A model generated the notes under the pieces. It saw nothing but the letters and a program-made list of their open reading frames with translations, searched no databases and had not been told where the DNA came from. Positions 55,855 to 63,506 of a stretch of 64,000 bases of DNA are shown one piece after another. Position numbers and translations under genes: made by a program. Source of the stretch: Cupriavidus sp. YR651 (GTDB lineage Bacteria; Pseudomonadota; Gammaproteobacteria; Burkholderiales; Burkholderiaceae); NCBI RefSeq assembly GCF_900101625.1, contig NZ_FMYZ01000001.1:1148304-1212303 (forward strand), written 5' to 3'. The stretch's first letter is position 1, and the number at the start of each line of letters is the position of its first letter.

Positions 55855-56811
55855 TTACTTGAGGAATCGTGCGTCATAGAGCGTGGTGACATCCGGCACC
55901 TGGCGAATCACGCCGATGTCCATCAGCACGCCGGCGGCTTCCTTGCTGAAGCTCGCCAGCTCGCCCGAGAAGAACGTGCGGTTGGCTTCCTTGTCCTGCC
56001 AGCGCAGGTAGGCCGACGACTTGGCAAACTGCTCGCCGGTCTGCTTGACCGCCGCCCCCATGATCTCGTTCGCGCGCTCCGGCTCCTTGCGGATCATCTC
56101 CAGCGCCTCGAAATAGCTGTCCACCAGCGCCTGCGCGGCCTTGGGATTGTCCTTGAGCCACTTGGGCGCGCAACCCAGCGTGTCCGTCACCATCGGGTAG
56201 TCCAGCGTGGTGGCCAGGATCTTGCCCTTGTCCGGATTGGCGCGCACGGTGGAGAGATACGGTTCGTAGGTCATGGCGCCATCGTTCTGCCCGGCCACGA
56301 AGGCCTGCGCGGCCGCCTGCGGCGACAGCGTGGTCACCTTGACGTCCTTCAGCGTCATGCCGTTCTTCTTGAGCATCCATGCCAGGCCGAAGTACGGCGC
56401 CGTGCCCGGCGCATCCACGCCGATGGTCTTGCCCTTGAGATCGGCAAAACCCTTCACGTCGCTGCGCACGGCCAGGCCGTCCGCGCCGTAGGACTTGTCC
56501 AGCTGCACGATCTGCGTGATCGGCACGCCGTTGGCATTCCATGCCACGTGGGTTTCCACGGTGGTCGCCGCGCACTGGATCGCGCCCGAGGCCAGCGCCA
56601 GGTGACGGTCCTTCTGCGGAATCATCTTGATGTCGACGTCCACGCCGTGCTTCTTGAAGATGCCGGCCTTGTCGGCCAGCGTCAGGGGGGCAAACCCGGT
56701 CCAGCCGCTCATGCCGAGCGTGACGGGCGTGTTCTGGGCGTGGGCGGCGGTGGCGGCGGCCGATACGGCCAGGGCGATTGCGGCTAGCGTTGCACGGCGT
56801 TGCTGGGACAT
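55855..56811 (-). CDS. ABC transporter substrate-binding protein of the hut locus
   Basis: A 318-residue periplasmic protein of the NrtA/SsuA/TauA family. A signal peptide (RATLAAIALAVSAAATAAHA) precedes a fold with GMSGWTGFAPLTLADKAGIFKKHG near residue 32, the family pattern in which a ligand-binding Trp follows Gly. It is the first gene of the hut transcription unit, preceded by two HutC-like palindromes. In other genera hut loci use HutT or ProU-like transporters, so this nitrate/taurine-type system is a less usual partner; the ligand is inferred from context. Confidence 0.88.
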   Translation of the reverse strand: MSQQRRATLAAIALAVSAAATAAHAQNTPVTLGMSGWTGFAPLTLADKAGIFKKHGVDVDIKMIPQKDRHLALASGAIQCAATTVETHVAWNANGVPITQIVQLDKSYGADGLAVRSDVKGFADLKGKTIGVDAPGTAPYFGLAWMLKKNGMTLKDVKVTTLSPQAAAQAFVAGQNDGAMTYEPYLSTVRANPDKGKILATTLDYPMVTDTLGCAPKWLKDNPKAAQALVDSYFEALEMIRKEPERANEIMGAAVKQTGEQFAKSSAYLRWQDKEANRTFFSGELASFSKEAAGVLMDIGVIRQVPDVTTLYDARFLK

Positions 56812-56912
56812 GCTGTCGGCTCCTTTGGTGTATGTCGGACAGGCTTGGATGCAGCCGGTCGATGGTGCGGCCATGCGTGTGGCCATCACTCGATGCCGGC
56901 AATGGTGCTATG

Positions 56913-56926
56913 CCTGTCTATACAAG
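56913..56926. promoter_or_regulatory. Candidate HutC operator, transporter promoter (proximal)
   Basis: CCTGTCTATACAAG lies 102 bp upstream of the binding protein start. It differs at only one base from the site upstream of hutH. Confidence 0.72.
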
Positions 56927-57011
56927 TCAACGAAGGGTTTGCACTAGTCCGCGCCCATAAAAGTGCGCAAATATCCGCAGAATGCACCCTTGCGGGGCGT
57001 TTCAGATAAAT

Positions 57012-57025
57012 CCTGTATAGACAGC
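57012..57025. promoter_or_regulatory. Candidate HutC operator, transporter promoter (distal)
   Basis: CCTGTATAGACAGC carries the same core as its reverse complement (CTGTCTATACAGG). It is 99 bp from the proximal site, an integral-turn-like spacing that would allow looping. The 270-bp gap holds no gene. Confidence 0.65.
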
Positions 57026-57081
57026 GACACGGCCGGCACATCGCTCGCAAGCGGTGTGCCAGGGAAGAGATGCGGGGGAGT

Positions 57082-58110
57082 TCAGGCGTCGAAGAAGGAC
57101 GCCACGGTGGGATAGCGCAGGCGCAAACGCAGCTCGCGCTTGAGCCGGCGGTTGTCCAGGCGGCGCGATTCGCTCATGAAGCTGAGCAGCGACGCATCGA
57201 TGACCTCGCCCGCCTGCTGGCGACTGATGCGCGGCGGCCTTGGCAGGCCGCGCCGGTCGGCCACGAGGTCGAAGTAATCGGCCATGCGCAGCTCCGTGTC
57301 GTCGCTGGCGTGGACCACGCGCTGGGGGCGTCCGCGCCACAGCCCGGCGATCATCGTGCGCGCCAGGTCATCCGCATGAATATGGCTGGTGTACACGTCG
57401 TCCTGCCGCGACAGGGCCGGCGTGCGCTTGTTCAGACGCGCGATCGGCAGGCGGTCTTCGGCGTAGATGCCGGGAATCCGAACGATGCTGGCGCGCCATC
57501 CCGCATCGCGGCCAAACCGGCGAACCGCGGATTCAGCCGCCACGCGGCGCCGCGCGCGTGGCGTTTGCGGGCGGACCGCGTCAAATTCCCGCACGCGGGC
57601 ACCGCCCCGGTCGCCATAGACGCCAGTGGTGCTGGCATAGACGAACACGCGCGATGGCACATGGTGCGCGGCCGCCGCGAACGCCCGGTGCCAACCCCGG
57701 TCGGGTAGAATGTCGGCCTCGCTGGCAGCTCCGGATGCGAAGCGTCCGACCCGTGCCCGGCGCCATGCCGTCCGCCTCAGCGCGGCAAGCAAGGCGCGTG
57801 TGCGCGGATCGCCATGGCCCTGCGCGGGCGGCGGGGCCAGGTCCATGACCCGGTCCGCCAGGCCGCGCAGCCGCGCCAGCGTGACAGGCCGATCCAGGTC
57901 GGCCACCAGCGGTACCGCGCCCGCCGCGCGCAACTCGGCCCGACGGCCCGGTTGCGACGTCACGGCAAACACCCGCATGCGGGCTGACAGCAGCCGCAGG
58001 ATGCGCGTGCCGACATCGCCGCAACCGACGATCAGCAGACGCGGACGGCCCAGTCGGCGCGCGGCCCTTGGGGTAGACAACGCCGGAATCGGCGACAGAA
58101 TTTGGCTCAT
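57082..58110 (-). CDS. NAD(P)-binding SDR/epimerase-like protein (YeeZ-like)
   Basis: A 342-residue Rossmann-fold protein. The dinucleotide motif is RLLIVGCGDVGTRILRLL near residue 25; FVYASTTGVYGDRGG near residue 157 contains the Ser and Tyr-like positions of extended SDR enzymes, and RIPGIYAEDRLP follows. It is Arg-rich (for example RRTAWRRARVGR). The pattern resembles E. coli YeeZ-type proteins of unknown substrate. Its start codon lies only 10 bp from that of the divergent flavin reductase gene. There is no internal Met that would give a shorter start. Confidence 0.75.
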   Translation of the reverse strand: MSQILSPIPALSTPRAARRLGRPRLLIVGCGDVGTRILRLLSARMRVFAVTSQPGRRAELRAAGAVPLVADLDRPVTLARLRGLADRVMDLAPPPAQGHGDPRTRALLAALRRTAWRRARVGRFASGAASEADILPDRGWHRAFAAAAHHVPSRVFVYASTTGVYGDRGGARVREFDAVRPQTPRARRRVAAESAVRRFGRDAGWRASIVRIPGIYAEDRLPIARLNKRTPALSRQDDVYTSHIHADDLARTMIAGLWRGRPQRVVHASDDTELRMADYFDLVADRRGLPRPPRISRQQAGEVIDASLLSFMSESRRLDNRRLKRELRLRLRYPTVASFFDA

Positions 58111-58120
58111 AGATCTGATT

Positions 58121-59176
58121 ATGGCTTATCAAGTAACCGTCATGCCCAGCGGCCACAAGTTCGAGGTGGCCGCCGACGAAACCATCCTCGGCGCGGCCCT
58201 GCGTCATAGTATCGGCCTGCCGTACGGCTGCAAGAACGGCGCGTGCGGGTCCTGCAAGGGCCGCGTGGTCGAGGGCACCATCGTGCAGGGCGACCACGCC
58301 GCATCGGCGCTGACAGCCCAGGAAAAGACCGAAGGCCGCGCGCTGTTCTGCTGCGCCAATGCCGCCTCCGACATCACGATCGAGTGCCGTGAAGTCCACG
58401 GCGCCGGCGATATCCCCATCAAGAAGATCCCGTGCCGCGTGAGCACGCTGGAGCGCCTGGCGGACGACGTGATCGCCATCCGCCTGCAGCTTCCCGCGAC
58501 CGAGCGCATGCAGTACCTGGCCGGCCAGTACGTGGAATTCCTGCTCCGCGACGGCAAGCGCCGCAGCTACTCGATCGCCACGCCGCCGCACGAGGAAGGC
58601 CCGATCGAACTGCATATCCGCCACATGCCGGGCGGCGCGTTCACCGACTACGTGTTCGGCGCGAAGGAAGGCGCCCCGGCCATGAAGGAGCGCGACATCC
58701 TGCGCTTCGAAGGTCCGCTGGGCAGCTTCTTCCTGCGCGAGGATTCCGACAAGCCGATCGTCCTGCTGGCCTCCGGCACTGGATTCGCACCGATCAAGGC
58801 CATCGTCGAGCACGCCGCGTACACCGGCATCACGCGCCCGATGACGCTGTACTGGGGCGGCCGCCGCCCGCGCGACCTCTACATGCACGCGCTGTGCGAG
58901 CAGTGGGCACGCGACCTGCCGAACTTCAAGTACGTGCCCGTCGTGTCCGACGCGCAGCCCGACGATGCCTGGACGGGCCGCACCGGCTTTGTCCACCAGA
59001 CCGTCATGGCCGACTTGCCGGACCTGTCCGGGCACGAGGTCTATGCCTGCGGCGCCCCGGTGATGGTGAACGCCGCCCGCACGGACTTCACGGCCCAATG
59101 CCGTCTGCACGAGGACGCGTTCTTCGCCGATTCCTTCACGTCCGAGGCCGACATGCACCCGGCCGGCGCGGCCTGA
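58121..59176 (+). CDS. Ferredoxin-fused NAD(P)H-flavin reductase (CDP-6-deoxy-hexulose reductase-like)
   Basis: A 351-residue electron-transfer protein. An N-terminal plant-type [2Fe-2S] ferredoxin domain has ligands C37, C42 and C45 (CKNGACGSC) and C77 or C78 (LFCCAN). It is followed by a ferredoxin-reductase module with the flavin motif RRSYSIATPP near residue 150, GTGFAPIKA near residue 225 and a C-terminal YACGAPVMV. This is the AscD/phenol-hydroxylase-reductase layout. No oxygenase or sugar-dehydrase partner is close, so it probably acts as a general reductase. It may share an extremely short divergent promoter region with the NAD(P)-binding gene. Confidence 0.85.
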   Translation: MAYQVTVMPSGHKFEVAADETILGAALRHSIGLPYGCKNGACGSCKGRVVEGTIVQGDHAASALTAQEKTEGRALFCCANAASDITIECREVHGAGDIPIKKIPCRVSTLERLADDVIAIRLQLPATERMQYLAGQYVEFLLRDGKRRSYSIATPPHEEGPIELHIRHMPGGAFTDYVFGAKEGAPAMKERDILRFEGPLGSFFLREDSDKPIVLLASGTGFAPIKAIVEHAAYTGITRPMTLYWGGRRPRDLYMHALCEQWARDLPNFKYVPVVSDAQPDDAWTGRTGFVHQTVMADLPDLSGHEVYACGAPVMVNAARTDFTAQCRLHEDAFFADSFTSEADMHPAGAA

Positions 59177-59235
59177 GCGCCGCGGCCGCCGTTCCGTCGA
59201 CACAACAATGCCACCCGGGTCTGCCACATTTCGTT

Positions 59236-59264
59236 TTGACACCCGGGCGCATGCGTTTTATATT
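59236..59264 (+). promoter_or_regulatory. Near-consensus sigma-70 promoter of the argD leader
   Basis: TTGACA (59236-59241) and TATATT (59259-59264) are separated by exactly 17 bp. Transcription should begin at about 59271, which coincides with the A of the leader ORF start codon at 59272. Confidence 0.78.
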
Positions 59265-59271
59265 GGCCGCC

Positions 59272-59337
59272 ATGAACACCGCCATGCTCCGACGCCGCGC
59301 ACGTACGTTGCTCCCCACCGGGGTGCCGCGCGGCTGA
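59272..59337 (+). CDS. Arg-rich 21-residue leader peptide (candidate argD attenuator)
   Basis: The ORF reads MNTAMLRRRARTLLPTGVPRG and stops at TGA 59335-59337. Four of five consecutive codons (59290-59304: CGA CGC CGC GCA CGT) specify Arg, and a fifth Arg codon lies three codons from the stop. It has no ribosome-binding site and starts at about the predicted transcription start, so it would be translated as a leaderless ORF. An in-frame ATG at 59251 overlaps the promoter and is unlikely to be transcribed. The next gene makes an arginine precursor, which fits ribosome-mediated attenuation by arginyl-tRNA supply. This is inference from sequence; I know of no described arginine leader of this type in this group. 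Confidence 0.6.
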   Translation: MNTAMLRRRARTLLPTGVPRG

Positions 59338-59364
59338 CCGTCAACAGCGTCTGTTCAGGTCAAC

Positions 59365-59400
59365 AAGCCACGGGCAATCCCCGTGGCTTTTTGCTTTTTT
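59365..59400 (+). terminator. Intrinsic terminator inside the argD leader (attenuator)
   Basis: GCCACGGG (59367-59374) pairs perfectly with CCCGTGGC (59380-59387) around CAATC, extended by two A-T pairs, then TTTTTGCTTTTTT. It is 28 bp after the leader ORF stop and 61 bp before the argD start. Because no gene ends just upstream on this strand apart from the 66-bp leader, it is a premature terminator. The end of the leader ORF (59326-59335) can pair imperfectly with the 5' arm (7 of 10 positions), a possible antiterminator. Confidence 0.82.
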
Positions 59401-59460
59401 CCGTCTCTTTGTTCTTCCCTTCGTCCGTCCATCGTTTCATGCCGACCCCAGGAGTCCGCC

Positions 59461-60648
59461 ATGGCATTTGCTGAGTATCCCGTCCAATCCCTGATGTACA
59501 TCACCAACCGGCCCGAGCTGGTCTTCACCGAAGGCAAGGGGTCGTGGCTGACGGACCATAACGGCAAGCGCTATCTCGATTTCGTGCAAGGCTGGGCGGT
59601 CAACGCACTGGGCCACTCGAACGAGGGCATGATCCAGGCGCTCGAAACCCAGGCGCGCAAGCTGCTGAACCCGAGCCCGGCGTTCTACAACGAGCCGATG
59701 CTGAAGCTGGGCCGTCAACTGACCGACAACAGCTGCTTCGACAAGGTCTTCTTTGCCAACAGCGGCGCCGAGGCCAACGAAGGTGCGATCAAGCTGGCGC
59801 GCAAATGGGGCCGCAAGCACAAGAACGGCGCGTTCGAGATCATCACGATGGACCACAGCTTCCATGGCCGCACGCTGGCGACCATGAGCGCATCCGGCAA
59901 GGCCGGCTGGGACACCATCTTCGCCCCGCAGGTGCCGGGCTTCCCGAAGGCCGACCTGAACGACCTGGCATCCGTGGAGAAGCTGATCACCGACAAGACC
60001 GTCGGCATCATGCTGGAGCCCGTGCAGGGCGAAGGCGGCGTGATCCCCGCCACGCGCGAGTTCATGCAGGGCCTGCGCGCGCTGGCTGACAAGCACAAGC
60101 TGCTGCTCATCGTCGATGAAGTGCAGACCGGTTGCGGCCGCTGCGGCACGCTGTTCGCGTACGAGCTGTCGGGCGTGGAGCCGGACATCATGACGCTGGG
60201 CAAGGGCATCGGCGGCGGCGTGCCGCTGTCCGCACTGCTGTGCAAGGCCGAGGTGGCAAGCTTCGAAGCCGGCGACCAGGGCGGCACCTACAACGGCAAC
60301 CCGCTGATGACCGCCGTCGGCAGCGCCGTGATCGAGCAGCTGACCGCACCGGGCTTCCTGGACGACGTGAAGGCCAAGGGCCAGTACCTGCGCGAGCAAT
60401 TGCTGGCGCTGTCGGCCGAGTTCGGCCTGGGCGGCGAACGTGGCGAAGGCCTGCTGCGCGCGCTGGTGCTGGACAAGGACATCGGCCCGCAGATCGTGGA
60501 AGAGGCGCGCGAGATGGCGCCGCGAGGCCTGCTGCTGAATTCGCCGCGCCCCAGCCTGCTGCGCTTCATGCCGGCGCTGAACGTGACGCGCGAGGAGATC
60601 GACCAGATGATCGGCATGCTGCGCACGCTGTTGAAGAAGCTGGCCTGA
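59461..60648 (+). CDS. argD: Acetylornithine transaminase
   Basis: A 395-residue class III PLP aminotransferase that makes N-acetylornithine from N-acetylglutamate semialdehyde and glutamate in arginine synthesis; homologues also act in lysine synthesis. [19 protein letters not shown] (98-116) binds PLP phosphate, [12 protein letters not shown] (218-229) the ring, and the PLP Lys is K248 in [14 protein letters not shown] precedes ATG 59461. Length and motifs suit ArgD rather than ornithine or omega-amino-acid aminotransferases, and the arginine-rich leader supports this. Confidence 0.87.
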   Translation: MAFAEYPVQSLMYITNRPELVFTEGKGSWLTDHNGKRYLDFVQGWAVNALGHSNEGMIQALETQARKLLNPSPAFYNEPMLKLGRQLTDNSCFDKVFFANSGAEANEGAIKLARKWGRKHKNGAFEIITMDHSFHGRTLATMSASGKAGWDTIFAPQVPGFPKADLNDLASVEKLITDKTVGIMLEPVQGEGGVIPATREFMQGLRALADKHKLLLIVDEVQTGCGRCGTLFAYELSGVEPDIMTLGKGIGGGVPLSALLCKAEVASFEAGDQGGTYNGNPLMTAVGSAVIEQLTAPGFLDDVKAKGQYLREQLLALSAEFGLGGERGEGLLRALVLDKDIGPQIVEEAREMAPRGLLLNSPRPSLLRFMPALNVTREEIDQMIGMLRTLLKKLA

Positions 60649-60762
60649 AGTCGCCAGACTGTGCGGCCCGGCCGGTCAGTCGCACCGGCCGCCGCGCCCC
60701 ATCCTTACGCGGCATGGGGCATCGGACTTCGCTGACGGCCCGTCTCCGCACGACCGCCCATG

Positions 60763-60790
60763 AAAAAGCCTCGCTTTCGCGAGGCTTTTT
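60763..60790. terminator. Bidirectional terminator between argD and livF
   Basis: AAAAAGCCTCGC (60763-60774) pairs perfectly with GCGAGGCTTTTT (60779-60790) around TTTC, giving U-runs for both converging transcripts. Confidence 0.92.
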
Positions 60791-60815
60791 CGTTGCTGCG
60801 TGAACACCGAAGCGA

Positions 60816-61532
60816 TTACTCGCCCAGGTAGGCCGCGCGCACCTTCGGATCGTCCAGCATCTGCTTGGCATCGCCACTCATCGTGATGAGGCCCGACTCC
60901 ATCACGTAGCCACGGTGAGCCGCCTGCAGCGCCAGGCGCGCGTTCTGCTCCACCAGCAGCACGGTCACGCCCTGTGCCGACACGGTGCGCACCACCTCGA
61001 AGATCTTTTCGACCATGATTGGCGACAGACCCATCGACGGCTCGTCCAGCAACAGCAGCTTGGGCTGGCTCATCAGCGCGCGCGCCATGGCCAGCATCTG
61101 CTGTTCGCCGCCGGACATCGTGCCGGCCAGCTGGTTGGCGCGCTCCTTCAGGCGCGGGAAGATGCCGAACATGCGGTCGACGTCGGCCTTGATGCCGGCC
61201 TCGTCGTTACGCGTGTAGGCGCCCATCTGGAGGTTTTCCGTGATGGTCATGCGCGCGAACACGCCACGGCCTTCCGGCACCATCGCCAGGCCCTGCTTCA
61301 GCAGCGCGTAGCTGGGCACGCCCTTGATGGACTTGCCCATGTACTCGACGTCACCGCCCGCCCAGCCCTGCAGGCCGGTGATGGCCTTCATGGTGGTGGT
61401 CTTGCCGGCACCGTTGGCGCCGATCAGCGTGACGAGCTCGCCTTCCTGGATCTCCAGATCGACGCCCTTGACGGCCTGGATGCCGCCGTAGGCCACCTTC
61501 AGTCCGGAAATCTTCAGCAATGTCTGTTTCAT
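60816..61532 (-). CDS. livF: Branched-chain amino acid ABC transporter ATPase LivF
   Basis: A 238-residue ATPase. Walker A is LIGANGAGKTTTMKAI near residue 37, the signature TMSGGEQQMLAMARALM near residue 138, and Walker B LLLLDEPSMGLSP near residue 160. It is the last gene of the minus-strand livH-livM-livG-livF unit, 16 bp after livG. It works with LivG on the cytoplasmic face to drive uptake of branched-chain or related amino acids. Confidence 0.94.
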   Translation of the reverse strand: MKQTLLKISGLKVAYGGIQAVKGVDLEIQEGELVTLIGANGAGKTTTMKAITGLQGWAGGDVEYMGKSIKGVPSYALLKQGLAMVPEGRGVFARMTITENLQMGAYTRNDEAGIKADVDRMFGIFPRLKERANQLAGTMSGGEQQMLAMARALMSQPKLLLLDEPSMGLSPIMVEKIFEVVRTVSAQGVTVLLVEQNARLALQAAHRGYVMESGLITMSGDAKQMLDDPKVRAAYLGE

Positions 61533-61548
61533 CTCGATCTCTCCCGCC

Positions 61549-62325
61549 TTAGTGCGACGATGCGCCGAGGTAAGCCTCGATCACCGCGGGATTGTTCTGC
61601 ACGTCGTGCGGAAGACCCTGCGCGATGACCTTGCCGTAGTCCAGCACGGTCATTTGGTTGCACAGACCCATGACAAGCTTCACGTCGTGCTCGATCAGCA
61701 GGATGGTCCGGCCGTCGTTGCGGATCTTCTCCAGCAGGCCGCGCAGTTCCACCTTCTCCGTCGCGTTCATGCCGGCGGCCGGCTCGTCCAGTGCCAGCAG
61801 CTTGGGCTCGGTGGCCAGCGCGCGGGCAATCTCCAGACGACGCTGGTGGCCATAGGACAGGTTGCGCGAAGTGAAGTTGGCGTACTTGCCAATGCCCACG
61901 TAGTCCAGCAGGTCGTGGGCCATGTCCTCGATGCCCTCTTCCTCGCGGCGCACCGAAGGCGGACGGAAGATGGCGCCGAACACGCCGGCCTTGGTACGCA
62001 CGTGGCGGCCCACCATCACGTTTTCCAGCGCGGTCATGTCGCCGAACAGGCGGATGTTCTGGAACGTACGGGCGATACCGGTCTTGGCCACTTCATGCAC
62101 GGCGGTCGGCTGGTACGGCTTGCCGCCCAGCACGAACTCGCCGGAATCCGGCGTGTACAGGCCCGTGATCACGTTGAAGAACGTGGTCTTGCCGGCGCCG
62201 TTCGGGCCAATCAGGCCATAGATCTCGCCCGGCTTGATCTGCAGGCCCACATCGGAGAGCGCCTGCAGGCCACCGAAACGCTTGTTGACCCCCTGTACGG
62301 ACAGGAGGATATCGTTGTTGCTCAT
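61549..62325 (-). CDS. livG: Branched-chain amino acid ABC transporter ATPase LivG
   Basis: A 258-residue ATPase. Walker A is LIGPNGAGKTTFFNVITG near residue 38, the signature LSYGHQRRLEIARALA near residue 150, and Walker B LLALDEPAAGMN near residue 172. The LSYGHQRR form of the signature is typical of LivG. It follows livM after 13 bp. Confidence 0.94.
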   Translation of the reverse strand: MSNNDILLSVQGVNKRFGGLQALSDVGLQIKPGEIYGLIGPNGAGKTTFFNVITGLYTPDSGEFVLGGKPYQPTAVHEVAKTGIARTFQNIRLFGDMTALENVMVGRHVRTKAGVFGAIFRPPSVRREEEGIEDMAHDLLDYVGIGKYANFTSRNLSYGHQRRLEIARALATEPKLLALDEPAAGMNATEKVELRGLLEKIRNDGRTILLIEHDVKLVMGLCNQMTVLDYGKVIAQGLPHDVQNNPAVIEAYLGASSH

Positions 62326-62338
62326 GTTGTCCTCCTGA

Positions 62339-63493
62339 TCAGAATCGGCCTACGCTGCCCGGCCGGCGCACCACCGGACGGTCTTCCTTGCGCGGCGACG
62401 GCCAGATGCCCGCCGGGCGATACAGCATCACGACAACCAGTGCCAGGCCGAACAGGAGCTGGCGCAGCACTTCGGCGTCGACGACGACGTGACCGAACAG
62501 GCCCGTCTGCATCGGCTCCGCCACCACGCGCAGCAACTCCTGGAAGCCCACCAGCAGGATGCCGCCCAGGATCACGCCCGGGATATGGCCCATGCCGCCG
62601 AGCACCACGATGGCGAGGATGTAGATCGATTCCCACAGCGTGAACGATTCCGGCGACACAAAGCCCTGGAACGCGCCGAACACGGAGCCCGACACGCCGC
62701 CGAACGACGCACCCATGGCGAACGCCAGCAGCTTGACGTTACGCGTGTTGATGCCCATCGCCTTGGCGGCGATTTCGTCTTCGCGGATCGCCACCCATGC
62801 GCGGCCGATGCGGGAGTTCTGCAGGCGCAGGCAGATGAACACGATGACGATCACCAGCGCTACCAGCAGGTAGTAGTACATGAACACCGGCGTGAACTTG
62901 AGCCCGAAGATCTCGTGCGACTTCGAGAAATCGAAGCCGAAAATATGGACCGGGTCCACCGCGGTGATGCCCTTGGGACCGTTCGTGATGTTCAACGGGC
63001 GGTCCAGGTTGTTCATGAAGATCCGGATGATTTCACCGAAGCCCAGCGTCACGATGGCGAGGTAATCGCCCCGCAGCTTGAGCGTCGGCGCCCCGAGCAG
63101 CACGCCGAACGTGGCCGCCACACACACGGTGAGCGGTATCACGAACCACATCGACAAGTGCAGGCCGTTGGGGAACAACTGGTGGATCCACTCGAACTGG
63201 TTGGCCAGGTGCGGCGAGCCGAGCAGCGCCATCAGGTACGCGCCCACCGCGTAGAACGCGATGTAGCCCAGATCAAGCAGGCCGGCAAAGCCGACCACGA
63301 TGTTCAGGCCCAGCGCCAGCATGATGTAGAGCAGCGCGAAGTCCAGCACGCGCACCCAGTAGTTGCCGCCGAAGGTCTGCACGAAGAACGGGGCGCACAG
63401 GGCGACCACCAGGAAGGCCATCAGCGCGGCGAGGGTCTTGGCCGGAACGCGGGACGGTGCCGCGACGGCCGTGGATGGAATCGGAGTATTCAT
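62339..63493 (-). CDS. livM: Branched-chain amino acid ABC transporter permease LivM
   Basis: A 384-residue permease with about nine or ten hydrophobic segments. It contains LGLNIVVGFAGLLDLGYIAFYAVGAYLMALL near residue 60 and the ATPase-contacting GRAWVAIREDEIAAKAMGINTRNVKLLAFAMGA near residue 250. ATG 63493 follows GAGGAGAG; the longer frame overlaps livH. A charged C-terminal tail (PSPRKEDRPVVRRPG) is cytoplasmic. Confidence 0.93.
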   Translation of the reverse strand: MNTPIPSTAVAAPSRVPAKTLAALMAFLVVALCAPFFVQTFGGNYWVRVLDFALLYIMLALGLNIVVGFAGLLDLGYIAFYAVGAYLMALLGSPHLANQFEWIHQLFPNGLHLSMWFVIPLTVCVAATFGVLLGAPTLKLRGDYLAIVTLGFGEIIRIFMNNLDRPLNITNGPKGITAVDPVHIFGFDFSKSHEIFGLKFTPVFMYYYLLVALVIVIVFICLRLQNSRIGRAWVAIREDEIAAKAMGINTRNVKLLAFAMGASFGGVSGSVFGAFQGFVSPESFTLWESIYILAIVVLGGMGHIPGVILGGILLVGFQELLRVVAEPMQTGLFGHVVVDAEVLRQLLFGLALVVVMLYRPAGIWPSPRKEDRPVVRRPGSVGRF

Positions 63494-63506
63494 GGATTCG
63501 CTCTCC

